From: Leeuwenhoekiella nanhaiensis
Lineage (GTDB): Bacteria > Bacteroidota > Bacteroidia > Flavobacteriales > Flavobacteriaceae
Direction: 5' to 3'
NCBI RefSeq assembly: GCF_002744755.1
Contig: NZ_KZ319290.1
Span: 359,191-423,190, forward strand
Length of the DNA: 64,000 bases
Both the position numbers and the translations under genes were made by a program. Below are positions 34,741 through 45,748 of the stretch, one piece after another. Position 1 is the first letter of the stretch, and each line of letters begins with the position of its first letter. A model generated the notes under the pieces. That model did no database searches. It was not told the DNA's origin and saw nothing but the letters and a program-made list of their open reading frames with translations.

Positions 34741-37506
34741 ATGAGAAAAATTATACAAAACATAAAATTTGCCGGAGTATTGGCAGTAGTGCTAAGCCTT
34801 GTCGCTTTCGTATCCTGCGAAGAAGATGATGCAGAATTGCCGGAAGTTACGGCAGGATTTACCTATACCCTTGATGAAGATACCGGGGCAGTTACCTTTT
34901 TCAATACCTCAGAAGAAGCTACGATGTACAGCTGGGATTTTGGCGACGGGCGTACTTCTAAAGAGATCAACCCCATGCGGGCTTTTGGAACAGGTACGTA
35001 TGAAGTAACCCTGACGGCTAAAAACGCTGCGGGTGGTTCAGATAGTTTCACAGATACTGTAGTGATCAATATTCCATTACCCATGAATCTTCCGGTGACT
35101 TTTGACGATCCTAATGTGAATTACGTGGTAAATACCTTTAACGGTACTACTTTTCAAATTGTATCCAATCCTGATGTTTCGGGATCTAATGATAAAGCTT
35201 CTCAGGTAGGGGAAATCGTAAACGCGGGTAACCAGTTTGAAGGAATCACTTTTGATGTAGGTATGGCGGTAGATCTGACCACAGAAAAAACCATCACCAT
35301 GAATTTCTGGTCTGAAACAGCGATTCCCGTTTTGTTAAAATTAGAACAGGGTACCGGTGCAGATGTTGAGGTGAGTGTAAACCATACCGGTGGTGGCTGG
35401 GAAAGTCTTCAGTTTGACTTTAATTCTGCAGCAAGTTATTCTCGAGTGACCCTCTTTGCAGATGGCCCCGGCAATACCGCAGCGACTTTTTACGTAGATG
35501 ATATCGCACAGATTGAAACTCCGGTACCACCATTTGATTCAGGCTTGCTGGTAAATGGTGATTTTGAGGCAGGTATTCAACCCTGGATAGGTAATGGTGC
35601 CAACGCCGTAACAGAAGGAGGTAATACCTATAATTTCGTAAACGTAGAAACTGCAGGGGAAACTTTTAATGTGAATTTGAGTCAGGTTGTTGAAATCACT
35701 CAGGGAACCAATTATATTCTGACGTTTAATGCTTCCTCAGATCGGGCTAGAACAATTCTTGCCGGTATTGGTCTTAACGAAGCGCCTTTTACCAACACGG
35801 CTCCACAAATTAATCTGACTACAGAAACCCAAACCTTTACCCTCCAATTGAGTGCGGCCGATTTTGGCGGTGCAAACAGCCGCGTACTTTTTGATATGGG
35901 TGCAGATACCGGTGTTGTGGTTCTGGATAATATTTCCCTTGTAGTAGGAGGTGACGGAAGCGACAGCAATACCGGAGGAACCGGTGCAGGTGGCTGTGAC
36001 GATACGCCGATAGCCGCAACAACGCTTCCTTTAAATTTTGAGGGTTGTGAAACCTTCCTGGCTTCCAATAATTTTGGAGACGGTATCACATCGGGTCTTG
36101 CTGATAACCCAAGCAAAACAGGTATAAATACTTCAGATTATGTACTGCGTGTTGACAAGCCTGCCGGTTCAAGTTTCTTTGCAGGTATTCAAAACACGTT
36201 CAATCCTAATTTTGATTTAACGACGACCAATACCTTCAAACTTAAAGTGTATTCCACTAAAGCGAATGTGGTCTTTAGATTTGAGCTTGCGGTTGATCCT
36301 CAGACCGTTCCGGTAACAGGTAATCCTGCTCCCGTATTTGTAACCATTCCGGAAGCAAATACCTGGACAGAAGTTCAGTTTACGTTCACCAATTTACCGG
36401 GTGCGCCAACGGCATACAATCAATTGGTCATTAAGCCCGATAACAATCAGGCTGACGCTGCGATAACTACAGACGGTACTTATTACCTGGATGATCTCAG
36501 ATTGGAAGCTGCCGGAGGCACCGGCGGAGGTGGCGGAAGTGATTTCGATTCAGGATTGCTTATAAATGGTGATTTTGAAGACGGAGCCAGCCCCTGGACG
36601 GTTGGAGTAGGAACTGATCCTGCACCCACTACTACCGAAAATGGAAATACCTTTTATTCGGTTAATGTTGAAACTGCGGGCGATGCGTTTTTAGTAAACC
36701 TAAGCCAGAAGTTAACCATTGTTCCGGACGCGACTTATACGCTCACTTTTGACGCCTGGTCTGATCGCGATCGCTCTATAATCGCAGGTATCGGTTTGAG
36801 TGACGGCGATTTTGCCAATACATCAGAAAATGTAGCAATAACTTCAGAGCGTACAACGTATACCTTAACGCTAACAGCAAATGGTTTTGGTGATGCCAAC
36901 AGCCGTGTGCTTTTTGATAACGGAGGTGCGGTAGGCCTTGTAAATATTGACAATGTATCCCTTACTCGCAACGACACCGGCGGCGGTACCGGTGGAGGAA
37001 CTGGCGGTGGCGGTGGTACTTCCGATAACTTTATCACCAATGGTGGTTTTGAAGAAGGAGAAGCCGGATGGCTGTTTTTCCAAAATGGAGGCAGCTCTAT
37101 TTTGGATAACTCCCTAGGTAATGGAAGTTCGGCATCTGCTAAGATTAGTACTAATGGCCCTAGTAACCCCGCTATAAAACGGGAGCGGTTTGGTGCCGGC
37201 GTCGTTCAGGCAGGAGATGTTGTTGAGGTAAAATTTGATCATATAGGTTCCGTAACTCAACCGGGGGCTGTATTTAATGTGATTTTATTTGGTGAAACTG
37301 CTGATGGGGCTTCATTTACACAGGTTTTTGATCCAAGGCCCGCCCTAACGGATACCTGGACAACCTTTACAGCGACCTATACGATTCCTGCAGGAACCAA
37401 TGTTAGTGAAGGACTTTCTCTGCTCATCGAGTCGGTTTGTGGTGGAGATGCGGGATGTAGTGTTTCTGCTAACGTAGATAATGTTTCCGTGACCGTTACA
37501 AATTAG
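34741..37506 (+). CDS. PKD plus multi-CBM surface lipoprotein
   Basis: A 921-residue lipoprotein (AFVSCEEDD). Modules in order: PKD (about 36-115, with YSWDFGDG), module X (about 118-262, homologous to that in the protein at 24300), a CBM4/9-like domain (about 265-405, LLVNGDFEAG), a Cys-containing beta-sandwich (about 419-590), a second CBM4/9-like domain (about 600-745, LLINGDFEDG) and a third (about 762-921, FITNGGFEEG). Gly/Thr-rich linkers separate the later modules. No catalytic motif. It is likely a long-reach glucan-binding protein. A hairpin terminator follows. Confidence 0.82.
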   Translation: MRKIIQNIKFAGVLAVVLSLVAFVSCEEDDAELPEVTAGFTYTLDEDTGAVTFFNTSEEATMYSWDFGDGRTSKEINPMRAFGTGTYEVTLTAKNAAGGSDSFTDTVVINIPLPMNLPVTFDDPNVNYVVNTFNGTTFQIVSNPDVSGSNDKASQVGEIVNAGNQFEGITFDVGMAVDLTTEKTITMNFWSETAIPVLLKLEQGTGADVEVSVNHTGGGWESLQFDFNSAASYSRVTLFADGPGNTAATFYVDDIAQIETPVPPFDSGLLVNGDFEAGIQPWIGNGANAVTEGGNTYNFVNVETAGETFNVNLSQVVEITQGTNYILTFNASSDRARTILAGIGLNEAPFTNTAPQINLTTETQTFTLQLSAADFGGANSRVLFDMGADTGVVVLDNISLVVGGDGSDSNTGGTGAGGCDDTPIAATTLPLNFEGCETFLASNNFGDGITSGLADNPSKTGINTSDYVLRVDKPAGSSFFAGIQNTFNPNFDLTTTNTFKLKVYSTKANVVFRFELAVDPQTVPVTGNPAPVFVTIPEANTWTEVQFTFTNLPGAPTAYNQLVIKPDNNQADAAITTDGTYYLDDLRLEAAGGTGGGGGSDFDSGLLINGDFEDGASPWTVGVGTDPAPTTTENGNTFYSVNVETAGDAFLVNLSQKLTIVPDATYTLTFDAWSDRDRSIIAGIGLSDGDFANTSENVAITSERTTYTLTLTANGFGDANSRVLFDNGGAVGLVNIDNVSLTRNDTGGGTGGGTGGGGGTSDNFITNGGFEEGEAGWLFFQNGGSSILDNSLGNGSSASAKISTNGPSNPAIKRERFGAGVVQAGDVVEVKFDHIGSVTQPGAVFNVILFGETADGASFTQVFDPRPALTDTWTTFTATYTIPAGTNVSEGLSLLIESVCGGDAGCSVSANVDNVSVTVTN

Positions 37507-37534
37507 AAAACGTAAAAAGCAATCAATCCATTCA

Positions 37535-37568
37535 GGAGCTGATCAAATGCACAGATCAGCTCCTTTTA
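37535..37568 (+). terminator. Rho-independent terminator
   Basis: Perfect 10-bp stem GGAGCTGATC/GATCAGCTCC with a 9-nt loop, followed by TTTTAA. It separates the PKD-CBM lipoprotein gene from the GH3 gene. Confidence 0.85.
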
Positions 37569-37587
37569 ATACCTAAATTTTAAAACT

Positions 37588-39867
37588 ATGAATACGACAA
37601 AAGCGCTGCTATCCCTTATGGTTTTGGCTTTTGCCACACAGCTTGCCTCAGCACAAAAGGGAGTTAACGATCTCGATCCCGTAACCGAGCGTAAAATCGA
37701 TTCGATTATCAGCCTGATGACCCTCAAGGAAAAAATGGGTCAAATGGTGCAATACAACGGGAGTTTTGATCTGACCGGAGCCCCCTCAGAGATTGATGGG
37801 AATACCAAATTGCAAAAGCTGCGCGACGGTGAGGTAGGTTCTATGCTCAATGTTTTGACCGCTGCCGGTACCCGCGAGGCTCAGGAAAATGTAATGAAGT
37901 ACAGCCGCCTTAAGATTCCGTTGATTTTTGGTTATGACGTGATTCACGGGTATAAAACCATGTTTCCTGTTCCACTGGGCGAAAGCGCAAGCTGGGATCT
38001 CGAAGCTATTGAAAACGGAGCGCGTATTGCGGCTGTGGAAACTGCAGCTTCCGGAGTGCACTGGACGTTTGCACCTATGGTAGACGTTTCCCGTGATGCC
38101 CGCTGGGGTCGTATTATGGAAGGCGGCGGGGAAGACCCATACTTAAACAGCGTCATAGGCGTTGCCCGTATAAAAGGTTTTCAGGGTACTAATCTATCTG
38201 ATGTCTTCAGTATTGCAGCCTGTGCCAAGCATTTTGCAGGCTATGGCTATGGTGAAGGCGGAAGGGATTACAACACGGTAAACGTGGGTGTTTCCGAATT
38301 GCAAAACTCAATCCTGTTGCCGTTTAAGGCAGCTGCCGAAGCCGGCGTAGCCACCTTTATGAACAGCTTTAACGAAATTGACGGTACTCCTGCGACAGCA
38401 AGTGTGTATTTGCAGCGCGAAGTGCTTAAGAAAGACTGGGATTACAAAGGTTTTGTGGTTTCAGACTGGGGTTCTATTGTAGAGATGATCAATCATGGCT
38501 ATGCAAAAGATAAAATGCAGGCCGGTGAGCTCGCTGTTAAAGGCGGAAGCGATATGGATATGGAAGGTTTGGTCTATGAGGAATCTTTGGTTCCTTTAGT
38601 GGAAAACGGAAGCATTGACGAAGCGCTTTTAGACGATGCAGTACGCCGCATCCTGAGGGTGAAATTTGACCTTGGCCTTTTTGAAGATCCGTATAAATAC
38701 AGCGATGAGACTCGCGAGGCTCAAAATGTTTATACCGAAGCGCACCTGGAAGCTTCTGAAGACATCGCGCGCAAGTCTATTGTGTTGTTAAAGAACGAAA
38801 ATAATGCACTTCCGCTCAAAACCTCTTTAAAAAGCATTGCGGTAATTGGTCCGCTGGCGGCAGATAAAGATTCGCCATTGGGCAACTGGAGAGCGCAGGC
38901 TGTGCCTAATTCAGCCGTTTCGGTTTTAGAAGGTATTCAGAATAAGTTGGGAGATGCTGTTGAAATCAATTATGCCAAAGGGGCTGATTTAGCTATCGGC
39001 GAGCGTGCATTCATTCAGCCATTAAAACTCAATCAAACCGACACAACAGGTTTTGCCGATGCGGTTGCCGCAGCAGCAAAATCGGAAGTTGTTGTGATGG
39101 TATTGGGTGAAGATGCCTACCAGACCGGCGAAGCGCGCAGTTATACCGATATTACTTTAGCCGGAGTACAGCAGGAATTGCTTGACGCCGTGCACGCGGT
39201 TAATGAAAACATTGTTTTGGTACTGATGAACGGGCGTCCGCTTGATTTGTCGAAGCCTAACGAACAGGTACCAGCAATTTTAGAAACCTGGTTCCTGGGT
39301 TCTCGTGCCGGTAATGCCATTGCCGATGTGTTGTTTGGCGATTACAATCCTTCTGGCAAGCTTCCGGTTTCGTTTCCGCGTAATGTAGGGCAGGAGCCTT
39401 TGTATTACAACCGTAAAAACACCGGTCGCCCCAGCAGCGATTTGATATTCTATTCGGGTTATGAAGACTCGTCTATTGAGGCGTTGTTTCCCTTTGGTTT
39501 TGGCTTAAGCTATACCACCTTTGAATACAGCGACATTAGTCTGGGGGCTGAAACCTTAAATGCAGAAGGTACGCTGACCGCTTCGGTAAGTGTGACCAAT
39601 ACGGGCGCTGTTGCAGGTAAAGAAACGGTACAGTTGTATATACGCGATCTTTTCGCCAGCAAAACCAGACCTATAAAAGAACTGCGCGATTTTAAACAGA
39701 TCGAATTGGAGCCGGGCGAAAGCAAAACGGTAACTTTTGTAATCACGCCTAAAACACTCGAATTTTACAGTGCAAACAACATCTGGGAAACCGAACCCGG
39801 GGATTTTGAAGTGATGATAGGTACCAACTCTATGGACTTGAAAAAGGCTACTTTTAGCTACGAGTAA
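37588..39867 (+). CDS. GH3 beta-glucosidase (BglX-like)
   Basis: A 759-residue periplasmic enzyme with signal peptide MNTTKALLSLMVLAFATQLASA. GH3 N-terminal domain with VHWTFAPMVDVSRDARWGR, the substrate-binding AKHFAGYGYGEGGRDYN, and VVSDWGSIVEM placing the nucleophile at Asp293. The GH3 C-terminal domain and a fibronectin-III-like domain (about 660-755) follow. It releases glucose from beta-glucan oligosaccharides and is the terminal enzyme of the locus. Confidence 0.93.
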   Translation: MNTTKALLSLMVLAFATQLASAQKGVNDLDPVTERKIDSIISLMTLKEKMGQMVQYNGSFDLTGAPSEIDGNTKLQKLRDGEVGSMLNVLTAAGTREAQENVMKYSRLKIPLIFGYDVIHGYKTMFPVPLGESASWDLEAIENGARIAAVETAASGVHWTFAPMVDVSRDARWGRIMEGGGEDPYLNSVIGVARIKGFQGTNLSDVFSIAACAKHFAGYGYGEGGRDYNTVNVGVSELQNSILLPFKAAAEAGVATFMNSFNEIDGTPATASVYLQREVLKKDWDYKGFVVSDWGSIVEMINHGYAKDKMQAGELAVKGGSDMDMEGLVYEESLVPLVENGSIDEALLDDAVRRILRVKFDLGLFEDPYKYSDETREAQNVYTEAHLEASEDIARKSIVLLKNENNALPLKTSLKSIAVIGPLAADKDSPLGNWRAQAVPNSAVSVLEGIQNKLGDAVEINYAKGADLAIGERAFIQPLKLNQTDTTGFADAVAAAAKSEVVVMVLGEDAYQTGEARSYTDITLAGVQQELLDAVHAVNENIVLVLMNGRPLDLSKPNEQVPAILETWFLGSRAGNAIADVLFGDYNPSGKLPVSFPRNVGQEPLYYNRKNTGRPSSDLIFYSGYEDSSIEALFPFGFGLSYTTFEYSDISLGAETLNAEGTLTASVSVTNTGAVAGKETVQLYIRDLFASKTRPIKELRDFKQIELEPGESKTVTFVITPKTLEFYSANNIWETEPGDFEVMIGTNSMDLKKATFSYE

Positions 39868-39887
39868 ATTCCAATTTTGAATAAACT

Positions 39888-39922
39888 AAAAAGGCTTCAG
39901 TAATCTACTGAAGCCTTTTTTT
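39888..39922 (+). terminator. Strong rho-independent terminator ending the glucan locus
   Basis: Stem of about 15 bp (AAAAAGGCTTCAGTA paired with TACTGAAGCCTTTTT) and a 3-nt loop, followed by further T residues. Confidence 0.92.
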
Positions 39923-39923
39923 A

Positions 39924-40073
39924 TGTCACTTCGAGTGGCTAAAGCAAAGCAATAGCGTAGCTTTAGATGTATCGAGAAGTCTTCTTAGTTAGTATGTTTC
40001 TTGCTTACCGGGCTTCTCGATACACCAGTCTCGGTCTCACCTCGTCTGGCACTCGAAGTGACACTTCTCGATA
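39924..40073. repeat. Intergenic inverted-repeat element
   Basis: Perfect 14-bp inverted ends TGTCACTTCGAGTG (39924-39937) and CACTCGAAGTGACA (40050-40063). Nested inside are TATCGAGAAG (39970-39979) and its complement CTTCTCGATA at 40013-40022, with a third copy at 40064-40073. No open frame. It resembles dispersed palindromic (REP/MITE-like) elements often seen between flavobacterial genes. It fills most of the 304-nt gap between the GH3 and PAP2 genes. Confidence 0.75.
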
Positions 40074-40171
40074 ACTTTTACTAGGTTCTTGCTCTCAAAA
40101 TCACTCGAATCCATATTCAAATCAGAATAAAGCTGACATCTTAGGCAGGAGAAGAATTCGGGAGGAGGTAT

Positions 40172-40966
40172 TTAAAACCGGTAACTCAAATAAACCCCCT
40201 GATAATCATCACCCATTATAGGACTAAACGAAAGGTTCTCATACTTTTTCTTATGCAGTTCAGGGACTAAAATACCACTTGCGGCTCCCAGAGCATAACC
40301 CAGCAGAACGTCGCTAAAGAAATGGTTTCCGGCCTCCATACGCAGGGTTCCCACCGTTGCAGGGATTAGGGCAGCACCCGTCCAAACCAGCCATTTGTTT
40401 TTCATATCGGGATTAAAATCGGTCCATACTTTAGCAGCAAAAAAGGTTGCAGTCGCCGAAGCCGCAACGTGACCCGAGTAAAAACTGCGGGTATTGGTAG
40501 ATTCAGTCCGCTGATCTAGCGGAATACCTTCGTTATAGGTACGCGGACGCAGACGGTCGGTGAGTCCGGCTGATAGCGTGAATAGGGCTGCCGTGGTCGA
40601 CAGGGATTCCAGATACATCACGCTGATCTGCCCGGTGTGATTGCTTTGATCTTTGGTAAACAGCATCGCCAGCGGGATTGCAAATGAAGTGTAAAAGGGT
40701 ACATCACTTATTTTGCTGAGGTCCTCGTTGTAATTTCCGGCATTCCAGCGGTCAAAAAACGGAATGTTATCTTCATCGAGATTCATAATCGTCTCTTCAT
40801 CGATTCGGTCTTTATTTTGAATGATAAGAAAACCCGCTGTGGTACCGGCCAGTCCCAATCCCAGCCAGGTCGCATCTTTACCCCAGCTGAGTTCATAGGG
40901 AGATTCGGTTTCCTGAGCAAAAACGCCCGAAGTTATTAGCAAAAAGCAAAGACAAAGAATACGCAT
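40172..40966 (-). CDS. PAP2-superfamily phosphatase
   Basis: A 264-residue protein with a signal peptide (MRILCLCFLLITSGVFAQ) and several hydrophobic segments. The phosphatase motifs read DRLRPR (a weak KxxxxxxRP), YSGHVA (PSGH-like, with Tyr-Ser for Pro-Ser) and RMEAGNHFFSD (SRxxxxxHxxxD-like, with catalytic His). It probably dephosphorylates a lipid phosphate such as undecaprenyl pyrophosphate or phosphatidic acid on the periplasmic side. The C-terminal YLSYRF end hints at a barrel-like tail. Confidence 0.8.
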   Translation of the reverse strand: MRILCLCFLLITSGVFAQETESPYELSWGKDATWLGLGLAGTTAGFLIIQNKDRIDEETIMNLDEDNIPFFDRWNAGNYNEDLSKISDVPFYTSFAIPLAMLFTKDQSNHTGQISVMYLESLSTTAALFTLSAGLTDRLRPRTYNEGIPLDQRTESTNTRSFYSGHVAASATATFFAAKVWTDFNPDMKNKWLVWTGAALIPATVGTLRMEAGNHFFSDVLLGYALGAASGILVPELHKKKYENLSFSPIMGDDYQGVYLSYRF

Positions 40967-41078
40967 AGGTGTTAAGATTAGGTTGTTCTAACGAAAATGC
41001 CTAATTCTGGCATCTCTGCAATCTGCTTTAACGATTCTATAAGCAAGATTTAGTAGTATTTTAAAGATTGCTACTCCC

Positions 41079-41086
41079 TATATTTG
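41079..41086 (+). promoter_or_regulatory. Candidate -7 box (TATATTTG) next to the start codon
   Basis: An exact TAnnTTTG match with its last base only 5 nt before the ATG at 41091. If functional, the transcript would have almost no leader. Confidence 0.4.
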
Positions 41087-41090
41087 CGCT

Positions 41091-42647
41091 ATGAGTACAT
41101 TAGTTGCCATTACCATCAGGCCCGAGTTGCTTGAAAATAACGAGTATATTATCAAGCAGGCGCTGCAAAAAGCCAATATTCCCTTTTCGCAGGTGGCAGA
41201 CTGGCGCATCCGCAAACGTTCCATAGACGCCCGTAATCGTCCGGTAAAGCTGCAGTTGCAGGTTGAGATCTGGAAAAAAGGAGAGTCTAAGGCACTGCTC
41301 AGTCGGTTTATAGCCCGGGATGTACGCCCGGCACCCGCTATTGCCATCATAGGTGCGGGCCCTGCCGGATTGTATGCGGCACTCAGAGCCATTGAGGCGG
41401 GTTTAAAACCGGTTGTGTTTGAACGCGGCAAGGATGTGCGCGAACGCAGGCGGGATCTGGCTAAAATCAATAAAGAGCAAATTGTAAATCCGGAGTCGAA
41501 TTACTGTTTTGGAGAGGGTGGTGCCGGTACGTATTCAGACGGGAAATTGTACACCCGTTCTAAAAAGCGCGGCAATGTGCTTAAGGCGATGGAGTGGCTG
41601 GTGCATTTTGGTGCAGATGAAGATATTCTGGTAGACGCGCATCCGCATATCGGGACCAACAAATTGCCCAAACTCATTACGGCTATGCGGGAAGCCATTC
41701 GCGAGGCAGGAGGGGAGGTACACTTCAACTCCAAGCTTACCGATTTATTGATTGAAAACAAGCAGATCACCGGACTGGTCATCAACGACAAAATCAAATA
41801 CGATTTTAAAGAAGTAATTCTGGCGACGGGGCACTCGGCACGGGACATTTTTTATTTGCTGCACGAAAAAGGGGTAAAGATCGAAGCCAAACCCTTTGCA
41901 CTTGGCGTACGGGCAGAACACCGTCAAGAAGTGATCAACTACATTCAATACCACGGGGAAACCGATAATCCCTATCTGCCGCCCGCTTCCTACAGCCTGG
42001 TAGAGCAGGTAGACGGGATGGGAGTGTATTCGTTTTGTATGTGTCCCGGAGGAATCATCGCGCCCTGCGCTACCGATCAGAATGAGGTGGTGACCAATGG
42101 CTGGAGTCCCAGCAAACGCAATAATCCTTATGCAAACTCAGGCATCGTGGTGAGTGTGGAGCCCAAAGATTTACCGGGATTTAAACCGGATGATCCTTTT
42201 GTGAGCCTCAATTTTCAAAAAGCGGTTGAGCGTGCCTGCTGGATGGCCGGCGGACAAACCCAGCGTGTACCGGCCCAGCGAATGACCGATTTTGTAAAGG
42301 GCGTTAAGTCGAAAGACTTCCCCAAAACCTCGTACCAGCCCGGGATTGTAAGTGCTGATTTAAACGAAGTGCTTCCGGCCTTAATCGCAAAACGGTTGAA
42401 GAAAGCCTTTGTGGCTTTTGGCAAAAAGATGCCGGGGTATTTATCAGCTGATGCGGTATTGCACGCGCCCGAGAGCCGTACCTCGTCGCCGGTTTCCATT
42501 CCCAGAGATGAGAAAACGCTGCAGCATATTGAAATAAAAGGCCTGTATCCCTGCGGAGAGGGAGCCGGTTATGCGGGAGGAATTATGTCTGCCGCCATTG
42601 ATGGGATCAATTGTGCAGATGCGGTAGCGGTTAAGTACGGGATTTAA
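41091..42647 (+). CDS. FAD-dependent oxidoreductase (COG2509-type)
   Basis: A 518-residue flavoprotein. A 75-residue N-terminal domain with basic and aromatic conservation is followed by a dinucleotide-binding motif (AIIGAGPAGLYAALRA, near residue 86), then NYCFGEGGAGTYSDGKLYTR, EVILATGHSARD and the C-terminal LYPCGEGAGYAGGIMSAAIDG. It matches widely conserved but poorly characterised FAD-dependent dehydrogenases, full length. Cytosolic; substrate unknown. Single-gene unit. Confidence 0.88.
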   Translation: MSTLVAITIRPELLENNEYIIKQALQKANIPFSQVADWRIRKRSIDARNRPVKLQLQVEIWKKGESKALLSRFIARDVRPAPAIAIIGAGPAGLYAALRAIEAGLKPVVFERGKDVRERRRDLAKINKEQIVNPESNYCFGEGGAGTYSDGKLYTRSKKRGNVLKAMEWLVHFGADEDILVDAHPHIGTNKLPKLITAMREAIREAGGEVHFNSKLTDLLIENKQITGLVINDKIKYDFKEVILATGHSARDIFYLLHEKGVKIEAKPFALGVRAEHRQEVINYIQYHGETDNPYLPPASYSLVEQVDGMGVYSFCMCPGGIIAPCATDQNEVVTNGWSPSKRNNPYANSGIVVSVEPKDLPGFKPDDPFVSLNFQKAVERACWMAGGQTQRVPAQRMTDFVKGVKSKDFPKTSYQPGIVSADLNEVLPALIAKRLKKAFVAFGKKMPGYLSADAVLHAPESRTSSPVSIPRDEKTLQHIEIKGLYPCGEGAGYAGGIMSAAIDGINCADAVAVKYGI

Positions 42648-42751
42648 GTAAACTACCCCGGGGCAGGAATAAAAAGCATTCTTTAGAAAAAATGTTCAAA
42701 TTCAACGAAAGTCTTCGGGTACTGAAGTCCTTTGTTGGTGCCCATAAACAC

Positions 42752-42776
42752 AAAACCCTGCACTCGGCAGGGTTTT
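42752..42776. terminator. Hairpin terminator
   Basis: Perfect 10-bp stem AAAACCCTGC/GCAGGGTTTT with a 5-nt loop, lying between the convergent flavoprotein and small lipoprotein genes. It can act in both directions. Confidence 0.85.
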
Positions 42777-42816
42777 GATTCTAAGCTTTGGGGCTTATTT
42801 CGTTTAGGTATCTGGA

Positions 42817-43020
42817 TTACTGAACTTCAGGAGCAGCAGTAGTATCTACTACAACTTCCTCAACTTCTTCTACTTCTACTTCAACAGGAGCTTCAACAGG
42901 AGCAGCTTCCATAGAAGTTTCCTCCATTACTTCTTCTGTTTTCTCTTCAGCAGACTCTCTGCAAGAAGAAACAGTGATCATTAAACTCAAAGCAAAAACA
43001 GCTAAAAAAATGCGTTTCAT
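42817..43020 (-). CDS. Small acidic lipoprotein
   Basis: A 67-residue lipoprotein (signal ending VSSC, Cys near 20). The mature part is a low-complexity run of Glu, Val, Pro and Thr (EAPVEVEVEEVEEVVVD). No domain is recognised. Such small acidic lipoproteins are common in flavobacteria and have no known function. Confidence 0.7.
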   Translation of the reverse strand: MKRIFLAVFALSLMITVSSCRESAEEKTEEVMEETSMEAAPVEAPVEVEVEEVEEVVVDTTAAPEVQ

Positions 43021-43290
43021 AGTATAAGGTTATTTTGCGTTAAAAATGCGTGCGAATCTAATCGAAATATCGAATCGCGCAACAAAAAAATAAAAATAAT
43101 TTTTAGTTTTTTAATAGGTTGAAAATAAACAGTAAAATGATGTATTTCAGTTAGTTGCTATAGATTCTTGAGTTTGTATTTTATGTAATCGATTCCTGAA
43201 TTACTACTTCTAAAACTCTTAAGGCATCAAAAAGTCTGCACGCGTAAAAAAGGGTCGTTGTGGTCTGTTTATTATGTTTCCCTTTGCGCC
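43021..43290. other. AT-rich intergenic region
   Basis: The 329-nt gap between the small lipoprotein gene and GH97 contains no supported ORF. It holds the lipoprotein gene's upstream region and, at its right end, the GH97 terminator. No further structure is evident. Confidence 0.5.
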
Positions 43291-43327
43291 AAAAAAAAAG
43301 CAGCCCAAAAATTAATTTGGACTGCAC
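43291..43327 (-). terminator. Terminator of the GH97 gene
   Basis: Read on the minus strand: GCAGTCCAAA pairs with TTTGGGCTGC (one G-T pair) across a 6-nt loop, followed by nine T residues. It lies 22 nt after the stop. Confidence 0.85.
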
Positions 43328-43349
43328 TTTTAAATCTGAAAAAGGATTT

Positions 43350-45527
<2,178 letters not shown>

Positions 45528-45748
45528 TCAGTAAAACAAAGGTAAGGCATTCTAGAAACTACTCGAAGAAATGCGGTTGTAAGCTTTTTTAAAATGAGGT
45601 TTTTTTCTTTTTCGATGTTAAAGAATTGATAATCACCTGTGAGACTGCAACGGGATATTTAACTTTAAGAAAATTGCTAAGTTTCTGATAATCTTGAATG
45701 AAGAAGAAAAATGATTATATCTTTTCCAGGCCCAGGTCATGTCCTTTA

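Noticed and set aside
35940..37020. Gly/Thr-rich repetitive DNA in the PKD-CBM gene as a possible CRISPR or satellite
   Set aside because: The repeats encode in-frame GGT/GGG linkers between binding domains; spacing is irregular.
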